In this document: positions 19,901 to 28,658 of the stretch, one piece after another
Numbering within the stretch: the first letter of the stretch is position 1
Layout of the letters: the number at the start of each line of letters is the position of its first letter
Origin: Bacteroidales bacterium
GTDB taxonomy: Bacteria; Bacteroidota; Bacteroidia; Bacteroidales; VadinHA17
DNA: 64,000 nucleotides
Assembly: GCA_017999895.1 (NCBI GenBank)
Contig: JAGNKY010000007.1
Coordinates: forward strand, 1 to 64,000
Direction: 5' to 3'
The notes under the pieces: model-generated
Databases searched by the model: none
Told to the model about the DNA's origin: nothing
The model's input: the letters and a program-made list of their open reading frames with translations, nothing else
Position numbers and translations under genes: made by a program

Positions 19901-19983
19901 CTGGCAGCCTGCCCGTAAATTGTCGTGTAAGACAAAAGAAGAACCAGAATCGCCAGAGCTACAGTAAAAAATTTCCTGTTCAT
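16933..19983 (-). CDS. susC: SusC/RagA-family TonB-dependent outer-membrane transporter
   Basis: The 1016-residue protein has a signal peptide (~1-25), a carboxypeptidase-D regulatory-like domain (ITGKVTDQNGDPLPGANVVV, ~29-105), a TonB-box-like region before VVVGYGTVRKRDLTGSVAS, the plug domain (LFLVDGIEYG, VLKDASSTAIYGTRGANGV) and a long beta-barrel ending in an aromatic residue (FGINLDF). There is no N-terminal FecR-interacting domain, in keeping with regulation by the hybrid two-component system next door and not by a sigma/anti-sigma pair. It imports oligosaccharides with SusD and lies 18 bp after GH28. Confidence 0.97.
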   Translation of the reverse strand: MNRKFFTVALAILVLLLSYTTIYGQAARIITGKVTDQNGDPLPGANVVVAGTTTATQTDQNGNYQLTVENPASAVLEFTFVGYGKQQIPVGNKTTINVVLQEEAIGLNELVVVGYGTVRKRDLTGSVASIKTNEIVKTASNNALQSIQGKISGADVTKNSGESGSGISINLRGNRSINASNAPLFLVDGIEYGSTLDINASDILSIEVLKDASSTAIYGTRGANGVIIITTKKGTTAGEASRSKVSVNSYLSFNSPTNLPKLMSVEQDYRLMAERQRYNKEKADSSWGSTKLSDYPPNVVLSNVVSPPYEKSVYQLYQEGGVDWFDMILRNSMTQNYELSLTGGDARTAFVISLGYMNEQGLLRNDVLDRYNLRVNVDHKIRKNLSVGANIQYTYRDWDRRADNIYSQLIKMHAMAQPYLSDGTILDRPSELATSHTNPLLNEVEGYYTNNTLRNRLFGNLYLDWEIIKGLTFRSVFGVDQQGYRTGTYEDYMCTSNYQFGRGSSFSATNGQSLGYTFENTLNYKFNIGEINEIQLLAGQSAKQDISETHGVSGIGGFDHYIVNSFYDLTFIPTTGRNISNSYVQSNMLSFFGRVNYKLLNRYLLTATLRADGSSVLAEGHKWGYFPSVAAAWVLSEESFLRDVEIINNLKLRISWGQAGNAAIDPYRTLTLLGSDKVPYTFGNTLVQGQVPANLGNPDLTWETTSTYDAGVDISLLKERISATVDVYYSKTTDLLLYKGLPASSVYPQVIENVGTTENKGVEASLNLRVIEKKNFSWLADLNFSMNRDKIISLASGESRDVSKPDEALVVGEPVRAFYNYEADGCWKIDEAAEAKIYGKIPGAIKIVDRNNDNVINDLDKRLYNKSPKFVAGWNNTFNYKGISLSALMYARVGQWIRYDYNLAYKPTEQDGSPAVDFWTPENQNAKFPRPGIVSQNDMPALGFENASFFKIRELTLGYSLPPRIINKAGISNLRIYGSLQNFFTFSNLDNYDPERGGAISHPLAKQMVFGINLDF

Positions 19984-20001
19984 AGAAATTAATTATTTAG
20001 G

Positions 20002-21579
20002 TTAGTTTTCTGACTTTAAAAAATTATTACCTGTAATTATATTTTTACCTTTTTTATTATAAAGCATTTTTACGCCTGGCAGTATATTGTTAACCAGATA
20101 GATAGATTCACATTTCTCATCCTCTGACATATAAAGATTAATTATTTCGGATTGATAACAATTTGTAACTCTTATATCCTGGCTGTTTTGAAAGATGAAA
20201 TATGGTTTACTCTCTGTTTTCAAGGAGGCTGAGATTCTGTCGCAACTGATTTTTTTCGAGTCTTTTGCTTCGAATGCACTTCCGCCTGTTATTTCGAGTT
20301 TGATATCGTGCAAACTGATATCCGATACGTTTTCAATAATTATACCCTGTTGTGAAGAGGCTTCCATACTATTCAAAGAGATACCCGATACATCCATTTC
20401 CTCCAGTCCGTAAATTGCAACCGGGCGCCGAGCTCCCCTTATAATAAGGTCGGATATCCTTACATTCTTACAGGCCGGAGTTCTCTCCGACAAAGGTTCA
20501 GGTTTTGTTGTCTGATAGCGAAGAGTTATTAAAACTCCTTCATTAATTATGTTGTTCATCACTATGTTGGAAACAACAATATCCTCTATCACTCCGCCCC
20601 TTCCCCGCATAGTTTTTATTCTTATCCCGCGTTCGGTGCCTTCAAAGACACAGTTCGAGATAGCTATCTTTCGCACTCCTCCGCTCATCTCACTCCCAAT
20701 AACCACACCACCGTGCCCTTCCAGCATAGTGCAATTTGTTATAGTCACATTTTCAGTAGGTTTCCCTGCTTCACGGCCATCTTCATCACGACCCGATTTT
20801 ATTACTATACAATCATCGCCAACAGTAATATGGCAGTTCGAAATACGCACATTGCGACACGAGGAAGGATCGATCCCATCAGTGTTAGGAGAGTTCCTAG
20901 GATTTTCAATGGTAATACCATTAATTATTATATTATCTGTAAAGGCCGGCATTATTGTCCAGAAAGGTGGATTCGAAAAACTGACACCTTCGATCAATAC
21001 ATTTTTACATTCATAAGTTGTGACCATAGGCGGCCTCAAAAAATTATTCTTCGACCTCAGGTACTCATTTCGTGAAAGAAGCTCTGCATTTTCTCTTTTG
21101 AATATTTCCTGCCATTTGCTTTCAGACTGTTTTTCTGAATTAACCTGTCGCATAAAGTCCCACCATTTCTGTCCCTGTCCTTCAAAATGGCCCCTGCCAG
21201 TTATTGTTATATTTTCACATCTATAGGCATAAATCTGGGATTTGAAGTTTTTTACTCTGATATCCTCCCAGCGTGAGGGAACCATAGGCAAATAATCGTC
21301 GAAGTCGTCCGAGAACTTTATTACAGCACCGGCATCCAAATAAAGAATTATATTGCTTTTCAAGATGATAGGACCGGTCAGGTAAGTTCCGGCCGGAAAA
21401 TACAACGTCCCCCCACCTTTACCGGAAAGAGTATCAATAAGATTGTTTATTATTCCTGTACACTTTATTTTTCCGGAACGGTCGGCACCGCTGCCAGCAA
21501 CATTCATCCATGAAGCCTGTGGCCATGCGGAAAGAAATAAAACAAAAAGGAAATTTAAAATAATAATTACTCTTTTCAT
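20002..21579 (-). CDS. GH28 polygalacturonase-family glycoside hydrolase
   Basis: The 525-residue exported protein (signal ~1-22) is a right-handed beta-helix enzyme with the full GH28 set: NTD at 232-234, the Asp pair at 255-256 (GDDC), His289 in GHGGVVIGSE, and the RIK triad at 320-322. These residues hydrolyse alpha-1,4 galacturonic acid bonds, or act on rhamnogalacturonan or xylogalacturonan in related members. The N-terminal part has an extended linker (Gln151-Asn178) not found in short fungal forms. It is the first gene of the minus-strand PUL operon and is divergent from the regulator. Confidence 0.94.
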   Translation of the reverse strand: MKRVIIILNFLFVLFLSAWPQASWMNVAGSGADRSGKIKCTGIINNLIDTLSGKGGGTLYFPAGTYLTGPIILKSNIILYLDAGAVIKFSDDFDDYLPMVPSRWEDIRVKNFKSQIYAYRCENITITGRGHFEGQGQKWWDFMRQVNSEKQSESKWQEIFKRENAELLSRNEYLRSKNNFLRPPMVTTYECKNVLIEGVSFSNPPFWTIMPAFTDNIIINGITIENPRNSPNTDGIDPSSCRNVRISNCHITVGDDCIVIKSGRDEDGREAGKPTENVTITNCTMLEGHGGVVIGSEMSGGVRKIAISNCVFEGTERGIRIKTMRGRGGVIEDIVVSNIVMNNIINEGVLITLRYQTTKPEPLSERTPACKNVRISDLIIRGARRPVAIYGLEEMDVSGISLNSMEASSQQGIIIENVSDISLHDIKLEITGGSAFEAKDSKKISCDRISASLKTESKPYFIFQNSQDIRVTNCYQSEIINLYMSEDEKCESIYLVNNILPGVKMLYNKKGKNIITGNNFLKSEN

Positions 21580-21635
21580 ATCAAAAATATAGTCGAATGA
21601 ATTAATCTAAGTTAAAAATTTAAATGCTTTAAAAG

Positions 21636-21668
21636 GGTAGATAAAAAATCATTTTCAGGTAGATAAAA
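21636..21668. promoter_or_regulatory. Direct repeat with 22-bp period, candidate operator
   Basis: GGTAGATAAAA occurs at 21636-21646 and again, exactly, at 21658-21668, a period of 22 bp (two helical turns). This is the spacing AraC-type DNA-binding domains use. It lies between the divergent GH28 and hybrid two-component genes, upstream of the latter's -7 element. Its use as the operator is inferred. Confidence 0.5.
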
Positions 21669-21693
21669 TGACTTAAAATGGCCCGTTTTTTAA

Positions 21694-21701
21694 TAATTTT
21701 G
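21694..21701 (+). promoter_or_regulatory. -7 element (TAATTTTG) for the hybrid two-component regulator
   Basis: TAATTTTG fits the Bacteroidota -7 consensus TAnnTTTG and lies 17 bp before the ATG at 21719. A clear -33 TTTG is not found at the usual distance, so the promoter may need activation. Confidence 0.5.
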
Positions 21702-21718
21702 TTTTATAATAAGTTTTG

Positions 21719-24700
21719 ATGAAACTCTCTGCCAAAATATTATTGCTCTGTTTAATTTTCCGGTTCACGATACTCTCTTCGATTAAAGGTCAGGATATTT
21801 TCCGGTTCGAGCACATTGGTTCAGAAGAGGGTCTGTCGCAGAATACGGCTTTCAGCATCCTTTTCGATAGTAAAGGATTTATGTGGATAGGAACGATGAA
21901 CGGACTTAACAGATACGACGGATATGAATTCAAAATTTTCAGAAGCAGCGCAGAAAACCCTGTAAACTTTACAAACAACCGTATAACAAGATTATGGGAA
22001 GACCAGAGGGGATTTATCTGGATGGAAACTTATGACGGATTCTATCATTTTTTCAATTCCGTTAATGAAACATTTTCATCCATTCCTTCATACGAGGGAT
22101 TCACAGGAAAAAACGAGGCAATGAAAATTTTTCTGCAATATTCATCCGATATACTTTTACTTGGTTCTTCAGTTTCAGGACTGTTTTTATTGAAATATGA
22201 TTCTCACGACAAAACTTACATAATAAGGCATTTTGAAGAAACAGAAAATAATTCCATCCCCAATAATAGAATCAATTTCATATATTCCGACACTTATGGA
22301 AATGTTTGGATTGGGACAAGAAACGGTTTAAGTTTTATTGCAAAAAATAGTCTCATATCTGATAATCCTCTGTTTATAAATATATTACAAGATGCTATTT
22401 TCACTTCAGTGTGTGAATTGCCCGATAAACTATTTTTTGGAACAAACGCCGGAATCCGTGTTTATGACAAACTTTCTATCAGTTCCGGCATTCAGCAATT
22501 CCCTTCAGCTTATCTCCTTAAGCCTGAATGGATAACTCATTTGTACCGGACGAAATCAGGAGAAATTGTTGCAGCGATCAAAGATAAAGGTATCTTTATT
22601 TCCACCGACGAAGGTAAAAGCTGGAGATCTGTCAAGTTTCATTCCGAAAATCTCGAAAATATATATGAGGATCGATTTGGAAACTTATGGCTTACCGCAA
22701 TTGATTTCGGAGTTACACGCCTTGAATTAAAAACCTTAAAATCTGAATATTATGTTCTCACGCCCGATGAAATAAAACCTTTAACCGATCTTGAAAGACC
22801 ATATTTTTACGAAGATAGTCGCGACAACCTGTGGATTGGGCTTCATGGAAACGGACTTGCTTTATTTCAAAGGCATGATGACAAATTCAGGTTTTTCAGG
22901 AATAATCCGGACGACCCTAATACAATTTCTTCGAATTTCGTTCATTGTGTTACTGAAGATAAATATGGTCATCTCTGGCTTGGAACCGGACAGGTTATAG
23001 GAGGCATTGAAAAAGTGATTATGGAAAACCCTGCTTTCGAACATTACCTTCCGGAAAAAGAACCTTCCGATATTCTCGATAACGTCGCAAGAGCAATTCT
23101 CGAAGATAAAAATAATTACCTATGGGTTGCGACAAAATCGGGGAAAATACATCTCTTTGACAGCAACATGACCCAGGTAAGGATTTTTAATTCTCTTCCT
23201 GGCATTGGGAAAAAATCCTACAGGAATACAACTTACTCTATATTCATAGATAATGAAGGATTTCTGTGGTTAGGTTCAAAGGGATACGGAATTTCGGTTT
23301 CTGAAAAACCGCTCGACAAACTTAATAGCAACTACGCCAATATAAGTTTCAGACGTTACGAGTTTTCTGAAAATGACGAGACAAGTCTGGGAAACAATAA
23401 CATATATTCCATTTGCCAGGATAAGATGAATAATATATGGATAGGAACATACGGCAACGGACTGAGCCTCGTAAAGAATCCACATGAAAAAAACCTGAAA
23501 TTCATAAGAATAAATCAGGAGAACAGCAACCTTTCAAGTAATCTTGTCAGACATATTCTTATTGATTCTTCTGGAAATCTCTGGGTGGCAACAACATTCG
23601 GCCTGAATCTTCTTGAAAGAAAAAATATAGAAGAAGGGAAATACGATTTCAAGGTATTTCTCATGAATCCGCAGGATAATAAAAGTTTGATTTACAATGA
23701 TGTAATTCATATCTTCGAAGACTCCGAAGGGAAGCTCTGGTTCGGCACTTTCGGTGGAGGTGCGGATATGCTCGAAAGTTTCGATGGCGAAGTTGCGCAT
23801 TTCAAACATTTTCTGAATGGTGAGCCGCCAGGATACGATATTGTTTTCGGAATACTCGAAGACAATGACAAAAATATCTGGCTAAGTACCGAAAATGGTC
23901 TCATAAAAATAAACCGGGAAACAGGAAGCACTGAAATATTCAATACATTTAACGGACTCGGATTCAATAATTTCTCAGAAAATACATGTTGCAGTAAAAA
24001 CGACGGCTCTTTGATTTTCGGAGGATACCACGGTTTTGAGGTTGTCAGGCCATGGAATTTACCTGTAAGAGAGATGGAAACAGGCGTTGAGCTTACACGA
24101 TTTATGTTGTTTAACAAGGAAGTGCCCACAGGTCAGAAAGATTCTCCTCTTAAAAAAAGTATATCATTCTCCGATGATATTTATCTTAAATACTCTCAGT
24201 CAAGTTTCAGCATTGATTTTTCGGCACTCGACTATATCAATCCGAATATAATCCAGTTTGCATACAGGCTCGATAATTTCGACAACAGCTGGAATTATGT
24301 TGGAAATCAACACAGGGCAACATATACGAACCTATCGCCGGGTTATTATACGTTCAGGGTAAAGTCAATCCGACCCGACGGTTCCACATCGCCCGAGAGA
24401 ACTCTCGGTATCAAAATTTTACCTCCATTCTGGAAAACGCCTGTTGCGTACATTTTGTACTCAATCCTTCTTATAACAACCACAATACTGATATACAATG
24501 AAATAACAAGAATTAACCGGTACAAGAATGCTCTTGCCATTGAAAAGAAAGTAAACGAACTCAAGCTCCAGTTTTTTACAAATATTTCCCATGAAATCAG
24601 GACACCACTTACTCTTATTATAGGCCCACTGGAAGACATGCTTGCAGAAGATGAGATTCCTCAAAGCAAGAAACTGCAGATGAATATTATGCTTAAGAAT

Positions 24701-26116
24701 GCCAGAAGAATGCTGCAACTCACAAATCAGCTTCTCGATTTCCGAAAAGTACAAAACAATAAGATGGAACTCCAAATCAGTGAGATAGACATAGTGGCAT
24801 TCACAAAAGAAATATTCGAAAACTTCGTTCCTCTGGCACGACATAAAGGAATTAACTATACGTTTAGTTCAGATTTCGAATCGTTTAAAATTTTTGCCGA
24901 TCCTAACAAACTCGATACAATTATATATAATATCATTTCGAATGCTATTAAATTCACCGGCACTGGTAAAAATGTATCCGTTAAAATTTCGGAGGCTGAA
25001 AAGAACAAATTTATTGATATTTCAGTTACCGATGAAGGCCCGGGTATTCCGCAGAAAAACCTTGCTGATATTTTTACCAGATATACAATATTGAGCAACA
25101 ATAATCTGGCAGGAACAGGAATCGGGCTCTCGCTATCGTATGAACTTGCAAAGTTACACAAAGGCGATATCCTTGTTGCATCCTCGCCTGGTACAGGCAG
25201 CACATTTACAATAAGACTACAGGAGGGCAGGAAACATTTCGCCGGTATGCCTGAGGCTGAACCGGCTGAAACGTTCCATAATGTAGAAAGAATACAACCA
25301 GAGGAAATTACCGGTGTTCCGAATTATGAAGACGATATACCATTATCCGATTCATCTGACAGAAATATGTTACTGATTATTGAAGATAACCACGAGATAC
25401 TAAATTACTTAATTCAGTCTCTCAAACCTTATTTTACATGTATCGGAGCAAGGAATGGTGAGGAGGGGCTTCATCTGGCCAGGACTCTGAACCCCGACGC
25501 CATAATAACCGACATCCGTATGCCTGGAATGGACGGAATGGAGATGACCAGGAAACTCAAAGAAGATTTTTCAACAAGCCATATCCCTGTCATTATGGTA
25601 ACTTCTAAAACCGATATGAGTGATCAGATAGCCGGAATTGAAACAGGCGCCGAAGCATACATAGTAAAACCGTTCAATATGGAATACCTGAAAACCATGG
25701 CAAGTAATATTATAAACCAGAGGTCTAAAGTGTCGGCTTATTATATCAATAATTCAATCACAGGCGCCAACAAGCTAAAAATATCATCCAGAGATATGGA
25801 TTTTCTGAAAAGGATAGTCTCCTACGTCGAGGAAAACTATTCCAAAAACATTACTGTAAGTTCCCTTGCCGAATATTGTGCTGTAAGTCATACACTTCTT
25901 TATAATAAGGTGAAAGGACTTACCGGATCGAGCCCTGTCGAATTTACGAGAAAAATAAAACTTGGCATTGCCAGACGATTTCTCGAGAACGGATATAATG
26001 TCTCAGAAGCTGCGTTCAAAACAGGATTCACCGATGTAAAATATTTCAGCAGAATTTTCAAAGCACAATTCGGTTACTATCCGAGCCGGCATAAAAATGG
26101 AGCCAGGGAAACATGA
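21719..26116 (+). CDS. Hybrid two-component system sensor/regulator (HTCS)
   Basis: The 1465-residue protein unites sensor and response regulator. In order: signal peptide (~1-25); two-component propeller repeats (GxVWIGT/GxLWFGT motifs, ~30-750); Y_Y_Y domain (~790-900); a transmembrane helix (~907-930); HisKA with His958 in ISHEIRTPL; HATPase (IISNAIKF, DEGPGIP, GTGIGLSLS); receiver with the phosphoacceptor Asp1265 in TDIRMPGMDG; and an AraC-type DNA-binding domain (~1370-1460). It senses a periplasmic oligosaccharide and activates the adjacent PUL. The ATG at 21719 is chosen; the TTG just before it adds one residue. It is divergent from GH28. Confidence 0.96.
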   Translation: MKLSAKILLLCLIFRFTILSSIKGQDIFRFEHIGSEEGLSQNTAFSILFDSKGFMWIGTMNGLNRYDGYEFKIFRSSAENPVNFTNNRITRLWEDQRGFIWMETYDGFYHFFNSVNETFSSIPSYEGFTGKNEAMKIFLQYSSDILLLGSSVSGLFLLKYDSHDKTYIIRHFEETENNSIPNNRINFIYSDTYGNVWIGTRNGLSFIAKNSLISDNPLFINILQDAIFTSVCELPDKLFFGTNAGIRVYDKLSISSGIQQFPSAYLLKPEWITHLYRTKSGEIVAAIKDKGIFISTDEGKSWRSVKFHSENLENIYEDRFGNLWLTAIDFGVTRLELKTLKSEYYVLTPDEIKPLTDLERPYFYEDSRDNLWIGLHGNGLALFQRHDDKFRFFRNNPDDPNTISSNFVHCVTEDKYGHLWLGTGQVIGGIEKVIMENPAFEHYLPEKEPSDILDNVARAILEDKNNYLWVATKSGKIHLFDSNMTQVRIFNSLPGIGKKSYRNTTYSIFIDNEGFLWLGSKGYGISVSEKPLDKLNSNYANISFRRYEFSENDETSLGNNNIYSICQDKMNNIWIGTYGNGLSLVKNPHEKNLKFIRINQENSNLSSNLVRHILIDSSGNLWVATTFGLNLLERKNIEEGKYDFKVFLMNPQDNKSLIYNDVIHIFEDSEGKLWFGTFGGGADMLESFDGEVAHFKHFLNGEPPGYDIVFGILEDNDKNIWLSTENGLIKINRETGSTEIFNTFNGLGFNNFSENTCCSKNDGSLIFGGYHGFEVVRPWNLPVREMETGVELTRFMLFNKEVPTGQKDSPLKKSISFSDDIYLKYSQSSFSIDFSALDYINPNIIQFAYRLDNFDNSWNYVGNQHRATYTNLSPGYYTFRVKSIRPDGSTSPERTLGIKILPPFWKTPVAYILYSILLITTTILIYNEITRINRYKNALAIEKKVNELKLQFFTNISHEIRTPLTLIIGPLEDMLAEDEIPQSKKLQMNIMLKNARRMLQLTNQLLDFRKVQNNKMELQISEIDIVAFTKEIFENFVPLARHKGINYTFSSDFESFKIFADPNKLDTIIYNIISNAIKFTGTGKNVSVKISEAEKNKFIDISVTDEGPGIPQKNLADIFTRYTILSNNNLAGTGIGLSLSYELAKLHKGDILVASSPGTGSTFTIRLQEGRKHFAGMPEAEPAETFHNVERIQPEEITGVPNYEDDIPLSDSSDRNMLLIIEDNHEILNYLIQSLKPYFTCIGARNGEEGLHLARTLNPDAIITDIRMPGMDGMEMTRKLKEDFSTSHIPVIMVTSKTDMSDQIAGIETGAEAYIVKPFNMEYLKTMASNIINQRSKVSAYYINNSITGANKLKISSRDMDFLKRIVSYVEENYSKNITVSSLAEYCAVSHTLLYNKVKGLTGSSPVEFTRKIKLGIARRFLENGYNVSEAAFKTGFTDVKYFSRIFKAQFGYYPSRHKNGARET

Positions 26117-26215
26117 CATCGCATTAAACGCACAATACTAAATTTGGCTCAAAAAGTAATTTATAACAGGGCTGAAAGAAAATCTTTTTGAAAAAAATAA
26201 TATAATATTACTGAG

Positions 26216-26290
26216 TGGGACGTACTGGACTCGAACCAGTGACCTCTTGTATGTGAAACAAACGCTCTAAACCTGCTGAGCTAACGTCCC
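26216..26290 (-). tRNA. tRNA-Val (anticodon CAC)
   Basis: The minus strand folds into a complete cloverleaf of 75 nt: acceptor GGGACGT/ACGTCCC, D-stem GCTC/GAGC with GG in the loop, anticodon stem TTTGT/ACAAG with loop TTCACAT (anticodon CAC, reading GUG valine codons), and T-arm ACTGG-TTCGAGT-CCAGT. The discriminator is A and CCA is not encoded. It stands between the regulator gene and GH92. Confidence 0.95.
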
Positions 26291-26331
26291 TGCAATGCAA
26301 AAAAATATTTAAAATTCAATAATCACGATTA

Positions 26332-28545
26332 TTATTTTCCGCCTGATTCCCACAAGTCATATTTAGGTCTCTCTCCCATTTCAAGAACAAGAGTTCCACC
26401 CCGAACAATATCGTCGTGGGTGATAACCGATTTTGCCAGTTCTCTGCCATTAAGTTTTGCCGACTGTATATATTTATTTTTATCGCTGTTATTCTTTGCG
26501 ATCACAGTAAATGTTTTTCCATTTTGTAAATGAATGCTTATTTTATTAAAAAGCGGACTGCCTATCTGATATTCCGGTATACCTGGAGTAATAGGATAGA
26601 AACCCATTGCAGAGAAGACATAAAATGCGCTCAGTCCGCCACCATCTTCATCGCCCGGAACGCCCATCAAGTCGTTTCTGAACCATGTATTCATCAGCAT
26701 ACGCACACGTTTTTGTGTTTTCCATGGTTTCCCTGCGAGGTTATAGAGGTAAGGAATATGCATAGAAGGCTCGTTGCCCATCACAAACTGGCCTACATTA
26801 CCTGTGGCGTCGGGCAAAACAGCATAATATTGCCATTTCGACCTGCCCAGAGGAGTAGTGAATAAAGCATCAAGTTTTTCATCGAACTTTTCACGTCCAC
26901 CCATCATATCAATCAAATCGTCAAAGGCATGATATGGCTGCCAGATATATGTCCATGCGTTATTTTCTGTATAATAATCCCTTGCTCCCACACCTCCGTC
27001 GAAGCGATAATCGAAGGGCTCTATCCAGTTCCCGTCTTTATCTTTAGGGTGATAGAAACCGGTTGAACGATTGAAAAGATTCCTGTAGTTCAAACTTCTC
27101 TTGATGAAGAAATCATAATCTTCATTTTTGCCAAGCTCCTTTGCAATTTGCGCCATACACCAGTCGTCATAGCAGGTTGCAAGTGTTACCGAAACCGACT
27201 GCCTTCTTTCAAAAGGATGAACCTGTGGTGTGGTTTCAGCCTCGCCTTTCTTAAGTCCGGGGAAATAGCCATTCTCATCATAGAATTTATCGAGCCATGT
27301 TGTATCTCCTTTCACCCATGGCAGTTTTGTTTCTTCCATTATGGTTTTTTTCAGATGATTATAAGCTTCTTCAAGATTGAATCCTCTTATTCCCTTTCTC
27401 CATGCATCGAGGATAACTGCTGCAGAATGGTTTCCGTTCATTGCATGATTATCCCCGGTTACGGTTGGAAAGGTAGGCATCCAGCCCGACTGCCTGGCAC
27501 TGCGAATATATGAGTTTATCTTCTCATCCTGTTGTGAAGGATTCAAAATCATCTGCAAAGGATGTAAGGCAAGATAGGTATCCCAAACCCAGTCGTCGGT
27601 ATAATAAGCCGTATCGCCGGCCGGTTCGACATTCTTTGTCCATGCGCTGAAATATCTCCCATCCTCTGTGATATCGACCATCCTTTCATTACAACGGTAC
27701 AATGATGTATAAAAAGCAGTTCTCTGGTCATCTGTTCCGCCTTCGACTTCTATTTTCGACAAAGTGGAATTCCATTTATTGCGTGCAATCAAGACCACTT
27801 CATCAAAATTCCATGTGGTTATGCTCTTTTTCAAGTTCTCTTCAGCCTGCTCCTGGCTTATAAACGAAATTCCGTAACGGACCGGTAGTTGATTGCCTTG
27901 CAGGTTGAACGTTGCATATAGAAAAACTCTGTTGCCTGAAGCAAAGTCAAGTTCCGATAAAGTATCATTTTGTCTGAAAAGTACTTTCTGAGGAGTTTCG
28001 CCAAACTCGAGATATAAAAAAGTTTTTACTCCATTGAATGTATCAAAACCTGTAATTTTATTATCGAAATAATTCAGTTCTCCCTCGCCGTTAGTTCTTA
28101 ATATAATGCCATTCTCCACCATGTTGTTGAAGCTGAACATGAAAAAACCTGCTTTTTCTGATGGTGTAAATCTGACACTTATTCCAGGCTCACACAGTGT
28201 TACCTCATAACTATAAGGAGTTATGGTCTCATTATCATAAATATATGTAATATTTATCGGGATTTCACCAGGCTTTCCGGTAAAAGGCGTTATACTGAAA
28301 ACTCCGCGCGACCTGTGGGATATAATATTAAGCGGAAAGCCGGGCATTTTGTAGGATGTATAATCAGCACGATCGGGATAAAAGCGTAACATACTATTAG
28401 GAATATGAACTGTGGGATAAGTGGGAACAAGCAGGTGGCTTATGTTACCCATGTAAGGATTAACCAGATCGACAATATCGGATTTATTACCGGAGCAAGA
28501 ACTAATAAGTCCAACAATTATTAAAAAGAATAATATTCTTTTCAT
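26332..28545 (-). CDS. GH92 family alpha-mannosidase, lipoprotein
   Basis: The 737-residue protein has a lipoprotein signal (LISSC, Cys near 17) and GH92 features: VDLVNPYMGN at the mature N-terminus, DDWVWDTYLALHP, GNEPSMHIPYLYN, and the late GDEDGGGLSAFYVFSAMGFYP segment holding the Ca2+-assisted catalytic Asp residues. Such enzymes are Ca-dependent exo-alpha-mannosidases acting on host or plant N-glycans or mannans. It is not clearly part of the pectin PUL: a tRNA gene separates it from the regulator. ATG at 28545 is preferred over TTG at 28554. Confidence 0.93.
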   Translation of the reverse strand: MKRILFFLIIVGLISSCSGNKSDIVDLVNPYMGNISHLLVPTYPTVHIPNSMLRFYPDRADYTSYKMPGFPLNIISHRSRGVFSITPFTGKPGEIPINITYIYDNETITPYSYEVTLCEPGISVRFTPSEKAGFFMFSFNNMVENGIILRTNGEGELNYFDNKITGFDTFNGVKTFLYLEFGETPQKVLFRQNDTLSELDFASGNRVFLYATFNLQGNQLPVRYGISFISQEQAEENLKKSITTWNFDEVVLIARNKWNSTLSKIEVEGGTDDQRTAFYTSLYRCNERMVDITEDGRYFSAWTKNVEPAGDTAYYTDDWVWDTYLALHPLQMILNPSQQDEKINSYIRSARQSGWMPTFPTVTGDNHAMNGNHSAAVILDAWRKGIRGFNLEEAYNHLKKTIMEETKLPWVKGDTTWLDKFYDENGYFPGLKKGEAETTPQVHPFERRQSVSVTLATCYDDWCMAQIAKELGKNEDYDFFIKRSLNYRNLFNRSTGFYHPKDKDGNWIEPFDYRFDGGVGARDYYTENNAWTYIWQPYHAFDDLIDMMGGREKFDEKLDALFTTPLGRSKWQYYAVLPDATGNVGQFVMGNEPSMHIPYLYNLAGKPWKTQKRVRMLMNTWFRNDLMGVPGDEDGGGLSAFYVFSAMGFYPITPGIPEYQIGSPLFNKISIHLQNGKTFTVIAKNNSDKNKYIQSAKLNGRELAKSVITHDDIVRGGTLVLEMGERPKYDLWESGGK

Positions 28546-28658
28546 ATTATGCAATTTACATAACTTAAAAATAAAAATGTTGATTTCATAGAATAGTCAC
28601 TCAATATTTATATCTGCGCCTAAGTAATTTAATTAAATATTTATAACAGTACTACAAA

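Noticed and set aside
21582..21589. TATTTTTG (-7 element-like) on the minus strand upstream of GH28
   Set aside because: It lies only 3 bp before the GH28 start codon, so the transcript would begin inside or after the ATG; the signal peptide makes a later start unlikely.
24856..25203. Antisense frames within the HTCS gene
   Set aside because: They lie opposite conserved kinase motifs and reflect codon composition, not genes.
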